A stretch of 64,000 nucleotides of DNA from Trochalopteron elliotii (taxonomy: Eukaryota > Chordata > Aves > Passeriformes > Leiothrichidae). The position numbers were made by a program, and so were the translations under genes. Shown one piece after another: positions 25,101-37,500 of the stretch. Under the pieces are notes generated by a model. The model ran no database searches. It saw nothing but the letters and a program-made list of their open reading frames with translations, and was not told the DNA's origin. The DNA lies in contig JANPWX010000449.1 of the NCBI GenBank assembly GCA_024734555.1, positions 5,166,124 to 5,230,123 of the forward strand, read 5' to 3'. Each line of letters starts with the position of its first letter. Position 1 is the first letter of the stretch.

Positions 25101-25605
25101 CAAACATTCAGTTGCAGTTGAAACTTTAGGAGGAAATTTTAGCAATGATCATAGATGCATGCACAGGAGCATAGCACAATCATAAGAAAAAAGCTGGAGA
25201 AAAACCTTCTTTTTTACACTAATCTACGAGAACGCCTGAGATACTGATTTCAGTCTATACAAAATTATACCAGCATATGTTACGAGCTCTACCTGAATTC
25301 ACTCCTGATGTTAACAGCATACAGACAATGGGTCCCTGACTCTCAACTACAGGTGCAGCTATCCAGACAATCATTAAGTCGTGGATTTCAAAGTCTGTTT
25401 TAAAGAACCTGATCTGTCAGGAATGTCTGCGCATCCAGGAGGCACAGGGAAATCTGTTGCTGAAATATTTTCCAACGCATAGCCGGAACTTTGTTTCACC
25501 CTATTGAGTACGGGAAACCCTACAAATATAACAAGCTCACATCCCCTCGTTGTTCAGGAACAATGTGCACGCCAAGCATCACACAGCTGTAACTTTTTAC
25601 ATATT
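19166..25605. other. Long stretch without a recognised gene
   Basis: No CR1 or LTR was recognised in 6.4 kb, the longest repeat-poor run in the left half. A GC-richer block at about 22190-22750 and an adjoining open frame at 22863-23072 look less random than their surroundings but match nothing I know. Two TATGTACAT-type palindromic units sit close together at 23701-23722. The A/T-rich DNA returns until the CpG island. Confidence 0.5.
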
Positions 25606-25643
25606 AAAAAAAAAACAAAAACAAAAACAAAAACAAAAAAAAA
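25606..25643 (+). repeat. (CAAAA)n simple repeat
   Basis: A 38-base A-rich tract with C every six bases over several units, directly followed by CCCCGCTGC. It lies about 90 bases left of the CpG island and is not attached to a recognised retroelement. Confidence 0.9.
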
Positions 25644-25729
25644 CCCCGCTGCTAGTACCAGTAATAAGCACTTTATAACTTTGTCTTCATTCAGAAAAGG
25701 ACTCGGCAGAAATGATAAACCCAGCCAAA

Positions 25730-26475
25730 GTGGCAGCTGCGCCTAAACGTGACTCCCGACCCGATTTCCAGCACCGGGCTCCCGAGAGCCGTACTACCGC
25801 AGGTTTGCGGGGCTGGCAGCCGGCAGCCGGCAGCCGGAGCGGGCACAGAGATGCAGCGGGCTCCAGCGACCCCGCGGAACCACCCAGGAGGGGGGCGCGG
25901 GCACCGCCGCCTCTTTCCCGACAGGGACCCGGCGCCCCGGGGCAGCCGCGGGGCAGNNNNNNNNNNNNNNNNNNNNNNNNNNNNNNNNNNNNNNNNNNNN
26001 NNNNNNNNNNNNNNNNNNNNNNNNNNNNNNNNNNNNNNNNNNNNNNNNNNNNNNNNNNNNNNNNNNNNNNNNNNNNNNNNNNNNNNNNNNNNNNNNNNNN
26101 NNNNNNNNNNNNNNNNNNNNNNNNNNNNNNNNNNNNNNNNNNNNNNNNNNNNNNNNNNNNNNNNNNNNNNNNNNNNNNNNNNNNNNNNNNNNNNNNNNNN
26201 NNNNNNNNNNNNNNNNNNNNNNNNNNNNNNNNNNNNNNNNNNNNNNNNNNNNNNNNNNNNNNNNNNNNNNNNNNNNNNNNNNNNNNNNNNNNNNNNNNNN
26301 NNNNNNNNNNNNNNNNNNNNNNNNNNNNNNNNNNNNNNNNCGCCCCGGCCCCGCCGCTGCCGCCGCCGCCGCTGGTCCCGCCGCGGTGCTGGACAGCTCC
26401 CTGGCAGCTTCAGTGGCCGGCGAAGCCGGTAACGCGCTCCCTGCCAGCCCTCCCCGCCAGCGAACTTTTGAAATG
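25730..26475. promoter_or_regulatory. CpG island, probable promoter and first exon, split by a gap
   Basis: Both flanks of the gap are very GC-rich with dense CpG: GCGGGGCAGC to the left and CGCCCCGGCCCCGCCGCTGC to the right. The window on either side is A/T-rich and CpG-poor, so the change is abrupt. A 7-base unit CGGCAGC is repeated three times at about 25815-25837. In vertebrates such islands mark promoters and first exons, often of developmental or housekeeping genes. The right flank, read plus, has an uninterrupted frame with seven alanines in a row (from about 26353) and a possible donor at CCG|GTAACG (about 26430). Frames are open on both strands, as expected at this GC content, so neither coding nor direction is established. 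The gene cannot be named. Confidence 0.75.
25957..26340. other. Assembly gap (384 N)
   Basis: An unbroken run of N between GGGGCAG and CGCCCCGG. It lies in the most GC-rich sequence of the window, where short-read and Sanger assemblies of bird genomes commonly fail. Open frames drawn across it are artefacts of unknown bases. Confidence 0.99.
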
Positions 26476-29100
26476 GCATTAGGGAAGCTGAAGCTTAAGA
26501 AAAAAAATCATTTTAAAAACTGAGGGGACAGGATGCCAGCCATCAGCTTTCAGAAGCAAAAGTTGTCTTTTTGCAAGCACAGCTCCCGTTAACACTGTAG
26601 GTCATGTCCATAACAGCAAAGAAACTAAATTCATCCCCATGTTACAACCCTGGCAAGGGGAGAAAAGACTGGGCTAGAGGACCGACCCCAAGCAGAGGAG
26701 CTTCGATCCCGGATGACACACAAGGTGTCTCCTTCCCAGCTTTCCCTACCCTTGCTGTCAGTTTAAAAACACCTTTAAGAGAATCACTCCAGTAGTGATA
26801 ACCCCATATAGTTCTCTTCAGCAAAAATGCTCCAAGGAAATGTGATTTCAGCTGAAGTGGTTCGTCCTACTATCAATGAAGACAGCTTGTCATTACTTTC
26901 CCTTTGTTCAAACAAAACTTATTTTAAAAGGCAATGATTTTAAGATAGTTTTTACTCTACCTTTTCACAGTATTATGACATGTTTTACCACCTTATCCTT
27001 TTAAATGTCTGAATGCAACCTAAACAAGGACTGAAGGAGCTAGGGAGATTTCCACAGGTATGAAGGAGCTTTTGAGCATGGCCTCAGGCAGCACAAGCCA
27101 GTGTCTGCACTTGGAGGCGGCACAGGTCTATGGCTGTGCATGCTGCTTTTAACTGGGGCATGACAACCTTTGCCAGGACATTGCTTTCAGTGTGTCATAT
27201 TTGTTTCGCTTGACTCGCCTAGTGTCTTATTTTTGGAGGGTTTTATCGTTTGATTTTTTTTAATAGAAATAGATACGGAGTCTGATGATTGAAGCCTGTG
27301 TCTTGAAAGGATTCGTAGTAAAGCCAAAGTGCTCCATACTACCTTTTCTTGCCATAGGAAGTGTTACAGTTTGGATGCACAGACTTTCTTTTTGCAGTCC
27401 TGGGGATGCCCTCAGCAGTCCCAGGACATGAGTCAGGCATGATTTCACATGCAAGTAATTCACACATGAACCTTCAGATCTGTTGTGCTCCTCTGTGTTT
27501 CCTCCTCGAGTGATTAACAAAACATCAGTATCTGAGTGTAGGGAAATGAAACAGTCACTCTGCCTTTTTTCTTCTTCCCTCCAAAGAAATCCTCATTTTC
27601 ACAAATTCTTTGAGACCTGCTGCACAAGCCCTTGCTGGCCTGCAGGTCAAGCTCCCACCATTGAGGAGACTCAGGAGCTAAGGGGTCTGGAAGGTGCCCT
27701 TTGGTGCTAAACATCATCCCTAGCACAGGGTACTCTGTGTTAAGATGTTAACATTCTTCACATGCTCCAGTTTCCATTAAATTTACTTCCTTCTCATAGA
27801 CCATTTCATACAGTCCTTAGTGAAGCAAACTACCACTGGTTTCCTGGCTGATGCAGTGACAGTGACAACTGGGTAAGAGCCACATAGTTTAGCACGGAAG
27901 ATGCAAATACATATTTATAAGTTCTAAACTGCTAAAATACCAAAGTGTCAACTGATTCCATGTGCAGCACTTCAGCTGTAGGGTAAGCAACTTGCTTGGA
28001 GGCATTTTGCATTTTATTCAGCACTGAGAAAAAGGGTTTCAAAATGACAAAAATGACACCTTTTAGGTCTTCGGTTTCTTCTTTTTCTTGAAGTTTAAAG
28101 TTGCACTTCCCAATGCCACTTATTAGTAGAATTTGACACTGCTTCTGAGTTACCCTTACAGCTTTAAAAATTACTTTCCTCATGCTCCTCGTGGCCATAT
28201 TCCTTTTATGTCTATAATATAGTGATCCTGAAGTGGAAAGGAAAGTTCTCTGCCTCGGTGACTATTCCTGAGGTCAGAATATCATAACCAAATGTACTTG
28301 TGTACCAAGCCAACTCTTTTCAAGAATGTGAAAAACATTTTCCTTCAACATCTCGATAGTAAAGTTCACAACTCAGCAAAAGATGCCATTAGGTTCTTCA
28401 AGTATTCTTTTCTTCAGATGAAGCAAACCTTTGAGTAAACCCAGACACAGTGTTGGCTAGTCTGATTAGATACGGCCTTTAAACTTGTGAAAGTAAGCCT
28501 CATACCTGCCCAGTCCAGTACTAAAGATATCAGTAGTCTGCATACTGCAACTGTTTGGGATTCACGACATGAAGTGCACAGAACTGAATAGAGAAACCAG
28601 CTGGAACACTACCAAACACCCTCATAAGTTGTCTGAAGCTAAATGAAAATGGACAGCAGAAGATCCAAGATGATGCAGATCCTGGAGGTGAGTCTGGTGA
28701 GCAAACAAGTCATTCAGTCCCCAGTTAATTTTCTCATTTTCTTTCTCTTGATCCAGACACAACCTTGGCAAAAGCTAAATACCACAAGTGTTGCTTCATC
28801 TGCCAGTCAAATGCCTTTGAGAGCCCATTGACATAGACATTTACAGCATATAAGAGAACAAATATTCTTCTTTTATAGTTGTCTTATCAGCCCCAACTTG
28901 TAGTTGGCACATTATTGGATGAATAGCAGAATGTCCGTAAAATGAATAAGGTTCATTAAAAGAATGCCAATGCAACTTTTCTCTCATACTACAACAGTGC
29001 AATGTAAGTGTCCCACATATATTGCAGGCACTTCAGAAAAAGGTTTGAGTACTTTAAATTATTTTACAATTTCTAATGCATAATTACTCTTCTCATTAGG
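26476..29100. other. Stretch without a recognised gene
   Basis: No repeat or exon was recognised. The first few hundred bases right of the CpG island still have moderate GC content (to about 26760) before the composition falls to the A/T-rich background. If the island's gene runs to the right, this would be its first intron. Confidence 0.5.
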
Positions 29101-29708
29101 CTGATCATGACCCAGGGTGTGCCCAGGTGGCCGAGAAGGCCGATGGCATCCTGGCCTGGATCAGCCACGGTGTGGCCAGCAGGACCAGGGCAGTGACCGT
29201 CCCCCTGCACTGGGCACTGCTGAGGCCACACCTCAAATCCTGTGTTCAGTTCTGGGCCCCTCCCTGCAAGAAAGACATGGAGGGGCTGGAGCGTGTCCAG
29301 AGAAGGGCAACGGAGCTGGGGAAGGGTCTGGAGCACAAGTGCTGTGAGGAGCAGCTGAGGGAGCTGGGGGTGTTCAGCCTGGAGAAAAGGAGGCTCAGGG
29401 GGACCTCATCACTCTCTGTAACCATCTGAAAGGAGGGTGTAGCCAAATGAGGGTTGATCTCTCCTCCCAGATAATAAGTGACAGGACAAGAGAACATTGC
29501 CTAAAGTTGTTCCAGGAGAGATCCAGGCTGGACATCAGGAAGAATTTTTTTTCACAGAAAGGTTGGTTAAGCATTGGATTGGAGTGCCCAGGGAGGTGAT
29601 GGATTAGCGCTGTGGTTTAGTTTACAAGGTTATGATCAGTCAAAGATGGGACTTGATGATCTTAGAGGTCTTTTCCAACATAATTGATTCTGTGTCTCTG
29701 TGATTCTA
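29101..29708 (+). mobile_element. CR1 LINE, 3' fragment with ORF2 C-terminal remnant
   Basis: About 600 bases of CR1. Positions 29127-29429 keep an open frame for the C-terminal part of the ORF2 reverse transcriptase, with the CR1 blocks [34 protein letters not shown] and [17 protein letters not shown] frame break follows near 29400. Further ORF2 matches continue to about 29600 (ERSRLDIRKNFF-type block), then the 3' UTR GACTTGATGATCTTAGAGGT leading to TGTGATTCT. The start cuts into ORF2, so the copy is 5' truncated and cannot move. An internal shortening near 29590 removes part of the sequence normally between 'CCAGGGA' and 'GTGGTTTAG'. It is one of the best-preserved copies in the window. 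Confidence 0.95.
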
Positions 29709-32700
29709 AGAAAAAAAAATTTTGAAAATTGCAAATATTTTCTCATTTTTAATCTATTTTCATATTTTTGTCTTAGTGCTCATGAGCAAAATTCACAAAA
29801 CTGAGTTCCATCCTGACAGAAAATACATGGTCTTTAATTTTCATTCTTAAAGTTTATTGGTAATTATTCATTATTTTTATTTATTTGCTATTAACTATGC
29901 ATTTCTCATCAGACATTATATGCTGGAGTTTTGATATTATTTTTTATTCACAAATGCCATTTTTCTGCAGCTCACACAGCCTTGGAAGATTAAAATAACA
30001 AAAACAACTTCATCATAGTGCATTGCATTGTCCTATCTGCCTGTGTTAAAAAATATGTTGGTTGCAAAGCTGCTAAAAGAAAGTATCTGATCTAATCCCT
30101 CTTAGGCATTAGTTGCACATATCACATATATCATATATGTAGTTCGTATCACTTCACCTATTACATTATATGTTTTTTTATAATAATTTTTCTTTATTGT
30201 ACTGCTGAACCTATAAGTACTTAATTTTCCTTTAATAGAAAAGATTGTTGTCAGGGGATCAATGTTTCCCCACAGAGAAAGTAAACATCTGTTTTGCAAA
30301 GCATTTCTAAAGCAGCAGGAGACTGTTATCCTGTGACAACATTGTGTTACAATTACTTTATTGCAGTCAGGCAAAATGAATGATGTGTAGCAAATTTATT
30401 CTTTTTTCAAGTTCTGCCAAACCTTCCTGTTCTTTATCCAATGACTTCCATCTGGAGTAGTGCCTGGAAGGATGGCTGGGGCGTTCTGCCATTCATCATT
30501 AATGATCTGTTGAATTACAGCTGGCTTAAAGAACAAATCAATTCTACATTTCAGCTACTCAGAAATATAGTTTATGTGCAAGGTGCAGCAAATTGACAGT
30601 GGTCTAAGTTGTCCTAGTCATCTGGTTATGTTCGAGTCCAGCTTATTACTGAAGCAGTAATGAATCTGTTTTACACTGCAAGATGAGATATTGTGTGATG
30701 AAAGCAGAAGAATCTGTGTCTTAATGCTCATAAAATATCTTTAATCTGTGACCCTCACCAAACTATTAGGACTTCTTTCTCGTGGATGAGAAAAGCAAAC
30801 AAAGCAAAGCATTTGTAACATATCACAAGACTCACACCACCTAGCAGATCAATAGCAGAATCAAGAACTCCTTGTTGCCTAATCTAACTTCAAGACAACT
30901 TTATTCAGGATCAGTTGGCTGGAAACATGAATGGGCAGCATCAGATCCATTTGTAAATTCAGAGATTTCACTATACTGACTTGCCAAAATAGGATCAAAA
31001 CTAGATGTCAGGATATCAGGGCTGTGGAAAGAGCTAAGGTATATTGACATCATCAATATTTCACGCACAAAAAAAAATTGAAGAAACTCACTGGTGGACT
31101 GATAAAAATAAGAATGCACAAATAACTGCTTTGACTCAGAGGAGTAGGTCAAACTGAGATTGCAAATCTCACAGAGAAGTGATGGCATACAATTTTAACT
31201 AATTGTCTAGAATGAACACTCAGCTGGCTAAACATTCAGACCTAAAAAATTATAAACTGCAAAATAAAAACTGTAGCACTGCACTCAAAATCTCTTATTT
31301 CTCTCCACTTGCACAGAGAGGCAGATTTACTGAATTCAGCACTGGGTGAGATAAACTGAACCTTTTCTTGATCAGCATTTCTTCTGTGTCCTGAGTATTT
31401 CACCCTGAGGACACCAGGTACCAGGGGCAGCATAAATTCTGCCTCAGAGTCACCTATAAACCCCATCCAAATTAATTTAAAACACTAAAACAGGAAGATG
31501 CTGACGAGCATCTTTTATGGTCTAGAGCTACCTCACCCCAGCACTCTTTGCAGTTTTGTCAAGCCACTGTTTATATAACAGCTCCCTACAGAAAGCCAGT
31601 TTGTTTCCACTCTTGCAAATATATTTTCATACTTTTGAAACATACTTCCTGCTATAAGCAGTTTTTTTGTAAGGATATCAATGTCATTAGCAAGTCTAAT
31701 CCAAAGAAAATGCAATAGTATGTACATACATATGAAATTAAGCCCAATTTGCTTTCAAGCACCCTCTGTATTATAACAAGAGTTCAAATAGACACATTTT
31801 CCAGACTTCTGAAGAAACTTCTTCCACTCTTCATACAAGGTGAGGATCCAAAATGGAAAGAGCTTTAAGAGCTGCTTCCACTCCAGACAGAGGCTGAATT
31901 AAACCAGGACTCTCAAATTTCCTGAGCTATCTGCTAGGACTGCCTTTTCTCCTGAGGAGAGGCAGAGTTGTTGCCCATGAGGCCCTCATGTCTCTCCCAG
32001 TCCTCTGGCTTGCCTGTAGAAATTCCCTTTAGTGGTCTCTCACACGGCACATTTTAGGCAGCTTGTGGTTCCCAAAAACACCAGGCAGCTCCTTTTGTCT
32101 TGTCTGAGCAAGCTGGTCCTTTCCACAAACACTGCACACTTTTGTTACTTCACAAACTGACACTTTCCACCAGATATTTTCCAATTTAAAAGTTCCAAAA
32201 TGTAAATTATTGCCACCAATGTGGCAATACCACCTTACCAACAGGTGTAAGACTAATTCACACTGACATCTTGTCTGATTAGATTACCTTTTTCTATTTT
32301 ATCTTAATGACAGGAAATCCCACTATATTTTACCCAGACTTGTTGAAAAGTGAAACTTTGTATCATGGGAAGAGAAACTGGGAAGAGTTTCTCTCGGAAG
32401 CTTCTTTGAATTCTTTTAATTGTCCTAAAGGCTTACTTCCATGAAGGCCAAAAAGGAATAAAGAAGTTTTACTTTTATAGTTTCCGCAACAGGAGAGGGA
32501 GAGAAAGAACATGCTTATACCTATAGATGCAGATTATAAGAAACCATTAAGATAGTGCCTGAGCAAATGAAAAATTATCTACCATATCTACCTACAGGAT
32601 ATTATTCATGAACACTGAGTCAGCCAAAATGCTGTCCAAATGAAAGATCCTATTGAGCATCCAGATAAAATCTACTGTAATAAAATCTACTCTTTTTCTC

Positions 32701-34500
32701 CAAGAGACAGCAAATTATCTTCTTGTGAGAGCAACTTCTTCAAGCAGTAAAATATAATGTACGTGGCTGCTTACAATGACTGTCCCAGCCTCTTTCATCA
32801 CATGTATCTTCAACATGAACTTCAGTCTGTCTCTGCCTAGTAGTGCATAGCAGTTTTATGTACTTGATAGTTTTCAGAACCCTTTCCAGATGTTCAGGTA
32901 TCTAACCTGCTGATGTTTGTGGATACTTCTGTTAAAACATTCCTAATATTCTAGACAAATATTTGAAAGCATTGCAAAATGTGGTGACTTAAGTTTTAGC
33001 ACCAGATCAGAATCCACTGTTCTGTTCCTTCCATTCTGTTGTACCTTTAGTCCATGAAAACTTAATTGATCATTTAACCTCATTCTTCACTTTCACTTGG
33101 CTCCTTGAAACAAGGCTGCAGGCAAATATAAACGTAAATTATTTTCCTGTCAAATTAGTTCCTGTCACTTTGTTCTGGTGAAGGAACACAACTTTCAAAT
33201 ATGAGTGTTTCTGCTACTCAGCATCAGGATACCATAATTTCCTATTCTACAGTTTCTTGTGCTCTTTGCAAAACAGACAGTTGGTTCCCAGAGGAATGTT
33301 TCTATGCAGAGGTTAGTGTGAATACTAATAGGGAAGCTGTGCACTGAGAGTTATTAAATAAATGTATTTTGTAATGGTGACATAACTAGAAACAAATATA
33401 TTTATATGTGTCATTTCAGCTTCAGAATCTGAGTTGGAACCTTTCTAAAATATTCTGTTGAGGGGGAGTGGAAGGAGATGAACAAACAAAAGATGGAAAA
33501 TACAGGAAAGAAAGACCAATCCTTTTCTCTGTGGAAGACTATTAATGGATTCTCGTTCATATCAACATATTTTATGCAAACATAGTCCAAAAAAGGTAGG
33601 GTACTGTGAGGGAATCACACACCTTGGGGAAGCAAGGGAGGGCTGGGGAGGAGGGGGGAGGTTTGCAATGTGCTTGCCATAACATAAATATTTCACTTTT
33701 GCAGCATGCTTCGTTCAAACTTCTCAAGGTGATTTGCAAGCAATTACAAAGCAAATATATGCAATGTGAATAAGCTCAAACAAAGAATGGTTTCAGTGGG
33801 GAGTTGAGAGTAGTGTGGGCCAAATCCTATAGTTTTCATCCCTGCTGAGACAGACCAAGCTGTTCAGCACCTTGTAGAAATCCTCAGGACTTCTTTGAAT
33901 CCAGCTCTGGGTGAATCAACCTCAAAATCTATTACAAGCAAAAAAATCCACAAGTGAGGTACATGCTGACATAATGGGAATTTGTCTGCTTGTAGCAATG
34001 CAGAAATAAATTCTATCTACCAACATTTGCTTCTGGTGGACTAATGTTTAAAAAAACTTTTCTCTTCAGATAGATAAACAAATATGCAAAGTATTTTTAC
34101 AGAAAAATACCACTGAAATCCTGAAAGAATTGAACATTTTGATATTAAGACCAATAAGTAAACAATATTTTTGGAACATTTCTTCTAGAAAGACAAAGTA
34201 AATCTTAGCTGTCACTGCAGTGGTGCAGCCAAGTGCCTGGTTTGTAAAGAGAGGGAGTGCTGTAGTTCAGGTCACTAGTACAGTTTTCTATACAATCAGA
34301 TTTTCACTTCACCCTTCAGTAATAAGATTCAGCTAAAGCTATACCACAGATGCTTCTGCAAAGCAATGAGAATTTGATTCCAGAGAGGTGAAAGTGCTGA
34401 TAGTTGGTTCAAACTATTTTTAATACTAATCTGTGCAAATACAGAGTTTCTGCAAAGTATCTTGTCTGGTTTTTACCATGAAGTAAAATGTACTCCTGCT
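29709..34500. other. Long stretch without a recognised gene
   Basis: No repeat family could be assigned. A short A/T palindrome ACATATAT-C-ATATATGT lies at 30124-30140. The 95-codon minus frame at 30901-31188 is serine- and leucine-rich without a recognisable domain. Confidence 0.5.
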
Positions 34501-37500
34501 GTATAATCTCAAATTGATGGCATGTTTTTTCCCTCATGCACATGGTTTATCTTCAAGTGTGATCTTTTCCATCCCCTAACAACATGACTCAACATGAACA
34601 AGGTGTCAAAAATGTTAAAGAGCAATTGCTTTGTTGGCTGGACACAAAGGAAACACAAAGCAAATGCGTTGCAGCGGAAAGAAGCGGGTTAACATTAACA
34701 CATCCCTACTACCTCAAATGCCAAACACTTCCCTGGATTTTAAGAAGAATTTTGAACTCTTTGCAGGTGAAAACTAAGAAGAAGTGCATGGCATTAGAGT
34801 GCTACCCCATTCAGTTCATCATATACCAGAAATTAATTTTTACTTACTGCAAAAGCATTAAAATGACTTAATGCAAACAAGATTTGAAAATGATAGAGAA
34901 AAATGAGAAGTCACAATAAAAATTGCAGAGATATGAAAAAGAAACATTGAATTTATTGCCACTGGTATTAAAATCAAGAATCTGAAAATTGATACAACCA
35001 ATAAGTTCCTAAATAAACAGCTCCTTTGAGGAAGTCCGTAAATAAGTAAGAGAAGCACTGTGCTGCTGTCTGTGGTAGTTTCCTCTTTGTCCATAGCTGC
35101 CAGTAATTCCTAAATATTTTATGTTTCAAAATTATTTGTTCTCTTCTTCCTTCCCATTTTCGCCTGTACTGTTCACTGTTATTTATATAAAAAAATACGG
35201 CCCATTAAATATTGAAAACAGTAACATTTTGGTTCAAGAAGACGTGTATAAGTGTACAGATATATATAAAACAAGCAAAAGCTCTTCTTCTATTAGTAAG
35301 GTAAGTGTACCTGTTATAATCAAGCGGAGCAATTTCATCATAACCTGAACACTTGAGACATAGCTGGGAAGAGAAGGATTTTCAGGGTAATTGGATTTTA
35401 AATAGTGTGAAAGGTCTTCTGAGGAGTGTCTGTACTGAGCAAAGTCTCGTCTCTGGTAGAACAGAAATGTAAGTGTGAGAGACAGGCAGAGAGGCAGATT
35501 TGATGTTGCAAGGGACAAATTAGAAACTGTTAGGCGAAGTACTCATATATACTTTATCAAATGGAAAGTTCTGCCAATTTAAACTTGTCAATCTTGAGTC
35601 AACTTCTCTTTTCCTCTTTGGATTTTATTTAAAGATACCAGTTCTGGCTTTCCATGAAACAAGAAGCCACTCCAAGGAAATCTCTATTACCTATAGACAG
35701 CCCATTATCTTCTACGAGCCTAACCAGAAGCTTAGTATCTGTCAATAATTCCACATTAAAAATTTAGCAATGTAAAATTAATCTTGCTAGCAAATTCTGG
35801 AACAGAAATATGTTCACTGGAAACTTCAACCAACTTTGCAACTCTTCCTTAATTTTCTTTGGCTTAAAAGAGAAGTTATTAAGGGCTGCAACATTTGTAT
35901 TCTTAATCTCTTCTTCTGAAATACTTTGGGTTCTTTTACTGTCGATGACAGAGCAACGTGCATAATGCGTGCACACGACTCTGGATCGAAGACAACACAA
36001 ATAGTAGAGTTTCATTATTTTAGAGGACCCAAATTTATGAAGTTTGAGTGCTTTTTTTCCAGTTAAGAAAACAAAGATGACTAACAGGAAGAAAATCAGG
36101 CACTACTGGAAACAACTGAACCACAGGCATGAAAGAAACAGAATTTTGTAAAAATGAGGTGATAAATCTCTTTATGCTAGGTTTTGCATAATTTTGTTGG
36201 AAATGAGAAAAGCAACAAGATACTATGCTTGCAAGAAAAAAAATCAGAGGCAGAAATAGTCATCTTCCATCCTGGAGAAGTGAGTAGAGTTAGTGGAGAG
36301 AGATCGCACTCCAAATTATCAGGGGGCACCACTACTCACCTTGGTATCACAGCCCAGGGCTGGGAATGCAGTTTGAAGCCAGGACTCAGTGGGACAGGTA
36401 GAGCTGTCCTGCTTTCACTGGGCTCCTGGTATGCAAGCCTGCCAACACCAGCCCCAGCACCCATCACCCTCCAGCCACCACCCCCACCCCTGCAGGTGCT
36501 GCAGACCCCAAGTGTCTTGCTGGAAGATTCACACTGCCAGGCTCACTGCAGTCAGCTCAACAAAGGGGAAAGGAGGAAATATATCCAAACTATAGCAACT
36601 GTAAAAACACATGAGTGAAATATGATCTTCAAGAATTGACATTATGGAGCAAACACACTGAGCAGTTCTTCCTTGGAATACATTTGACTGAATGCAGCAT
36701 ATTTGGTGTAATATTCTGGTTCTGCAATGTCCAGGTTCTGAATGGCTTAAGCTTTTCTTTTACAATGCGTATTTCCATCCCTCTGACTGGGAAGATAACC
36801 AGATAACCTTGAAACCTGACCAGCACAGCAGTTCTGAGAGTTATGAACTCTCTTGCTTCCCATTATGCCTACTGGCATACTACCTTAAAAGCCTTAATAA
36901 TATTTTAAGGAATCGTATTAATTATTTCACTGAACACAATTTCAGGAAACAAGAAAGGACTAGAAACTGCTGCAGGGAGGATAGAAAGACAACAGAGAGA
37001 AAAGGGAAACAGAAAATGAAGATATGAAAGACAGAGGCAAAAAGAGCGGAAAGAGAGCAGTCCTTGGTGTGATTATATTGCCCCAAAACTACCTATTACT
37101 ATAACATTAGTGACTGAGCCAAGAATAAGTAAAGATAAAATCCAAAGATCCACTAATTCATTTGGCCAAAAGCAAAAACTTGCAATGTTTTATCCTTCAG
37201 CTACTGCCTTCACTGCTCTTTACAGTCAATGCACAGAAATAGGCACTTGTGGGGTGGGGGGATGATCATTTCATCCTGAAATAAATGGCTACAAGTAGGT
37301 CACGTGAATCACTTCTTGAAAATAACATTTCTCTCAATTGATTCTGAAAGGAACCTAGGGTGACTTACACTCATACCAGAGATAGTTGTAATTGTATGTG
37401 ATGATCCTACGCCCCAGCCACAATGCAAAGACAAGATGCTTCACTTCATCTTTACGTGCATCTTTCATGAAGACAGTGGAAGTTCCTCTGTAAACTTTCA

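Noticed and set aside
25691..26482. Open frames of 227-262 codons through the CpG island on both strands
   Set aside because: More than 120 of their codons are unknown bases, and high GC leaves several frames open at once.
29127..29429. 100-codon plus frame as a host gene
   Set aside because: It is the CR1 ORF2 C-terminal region, truncated and frame-broken.
30618..30645. B-box-like TGTTCGAGTCC suggesting a tRNA gene
   Set aside because: The five bases on either side of the loop are not complementary, and no A box or acceptor stem lies upstream.
36184..36618. 144-codon frame with a proline run
   Set aside because: No homologous domain, no promoter or splice signals, and the proline run comes from a local C-rich tract.
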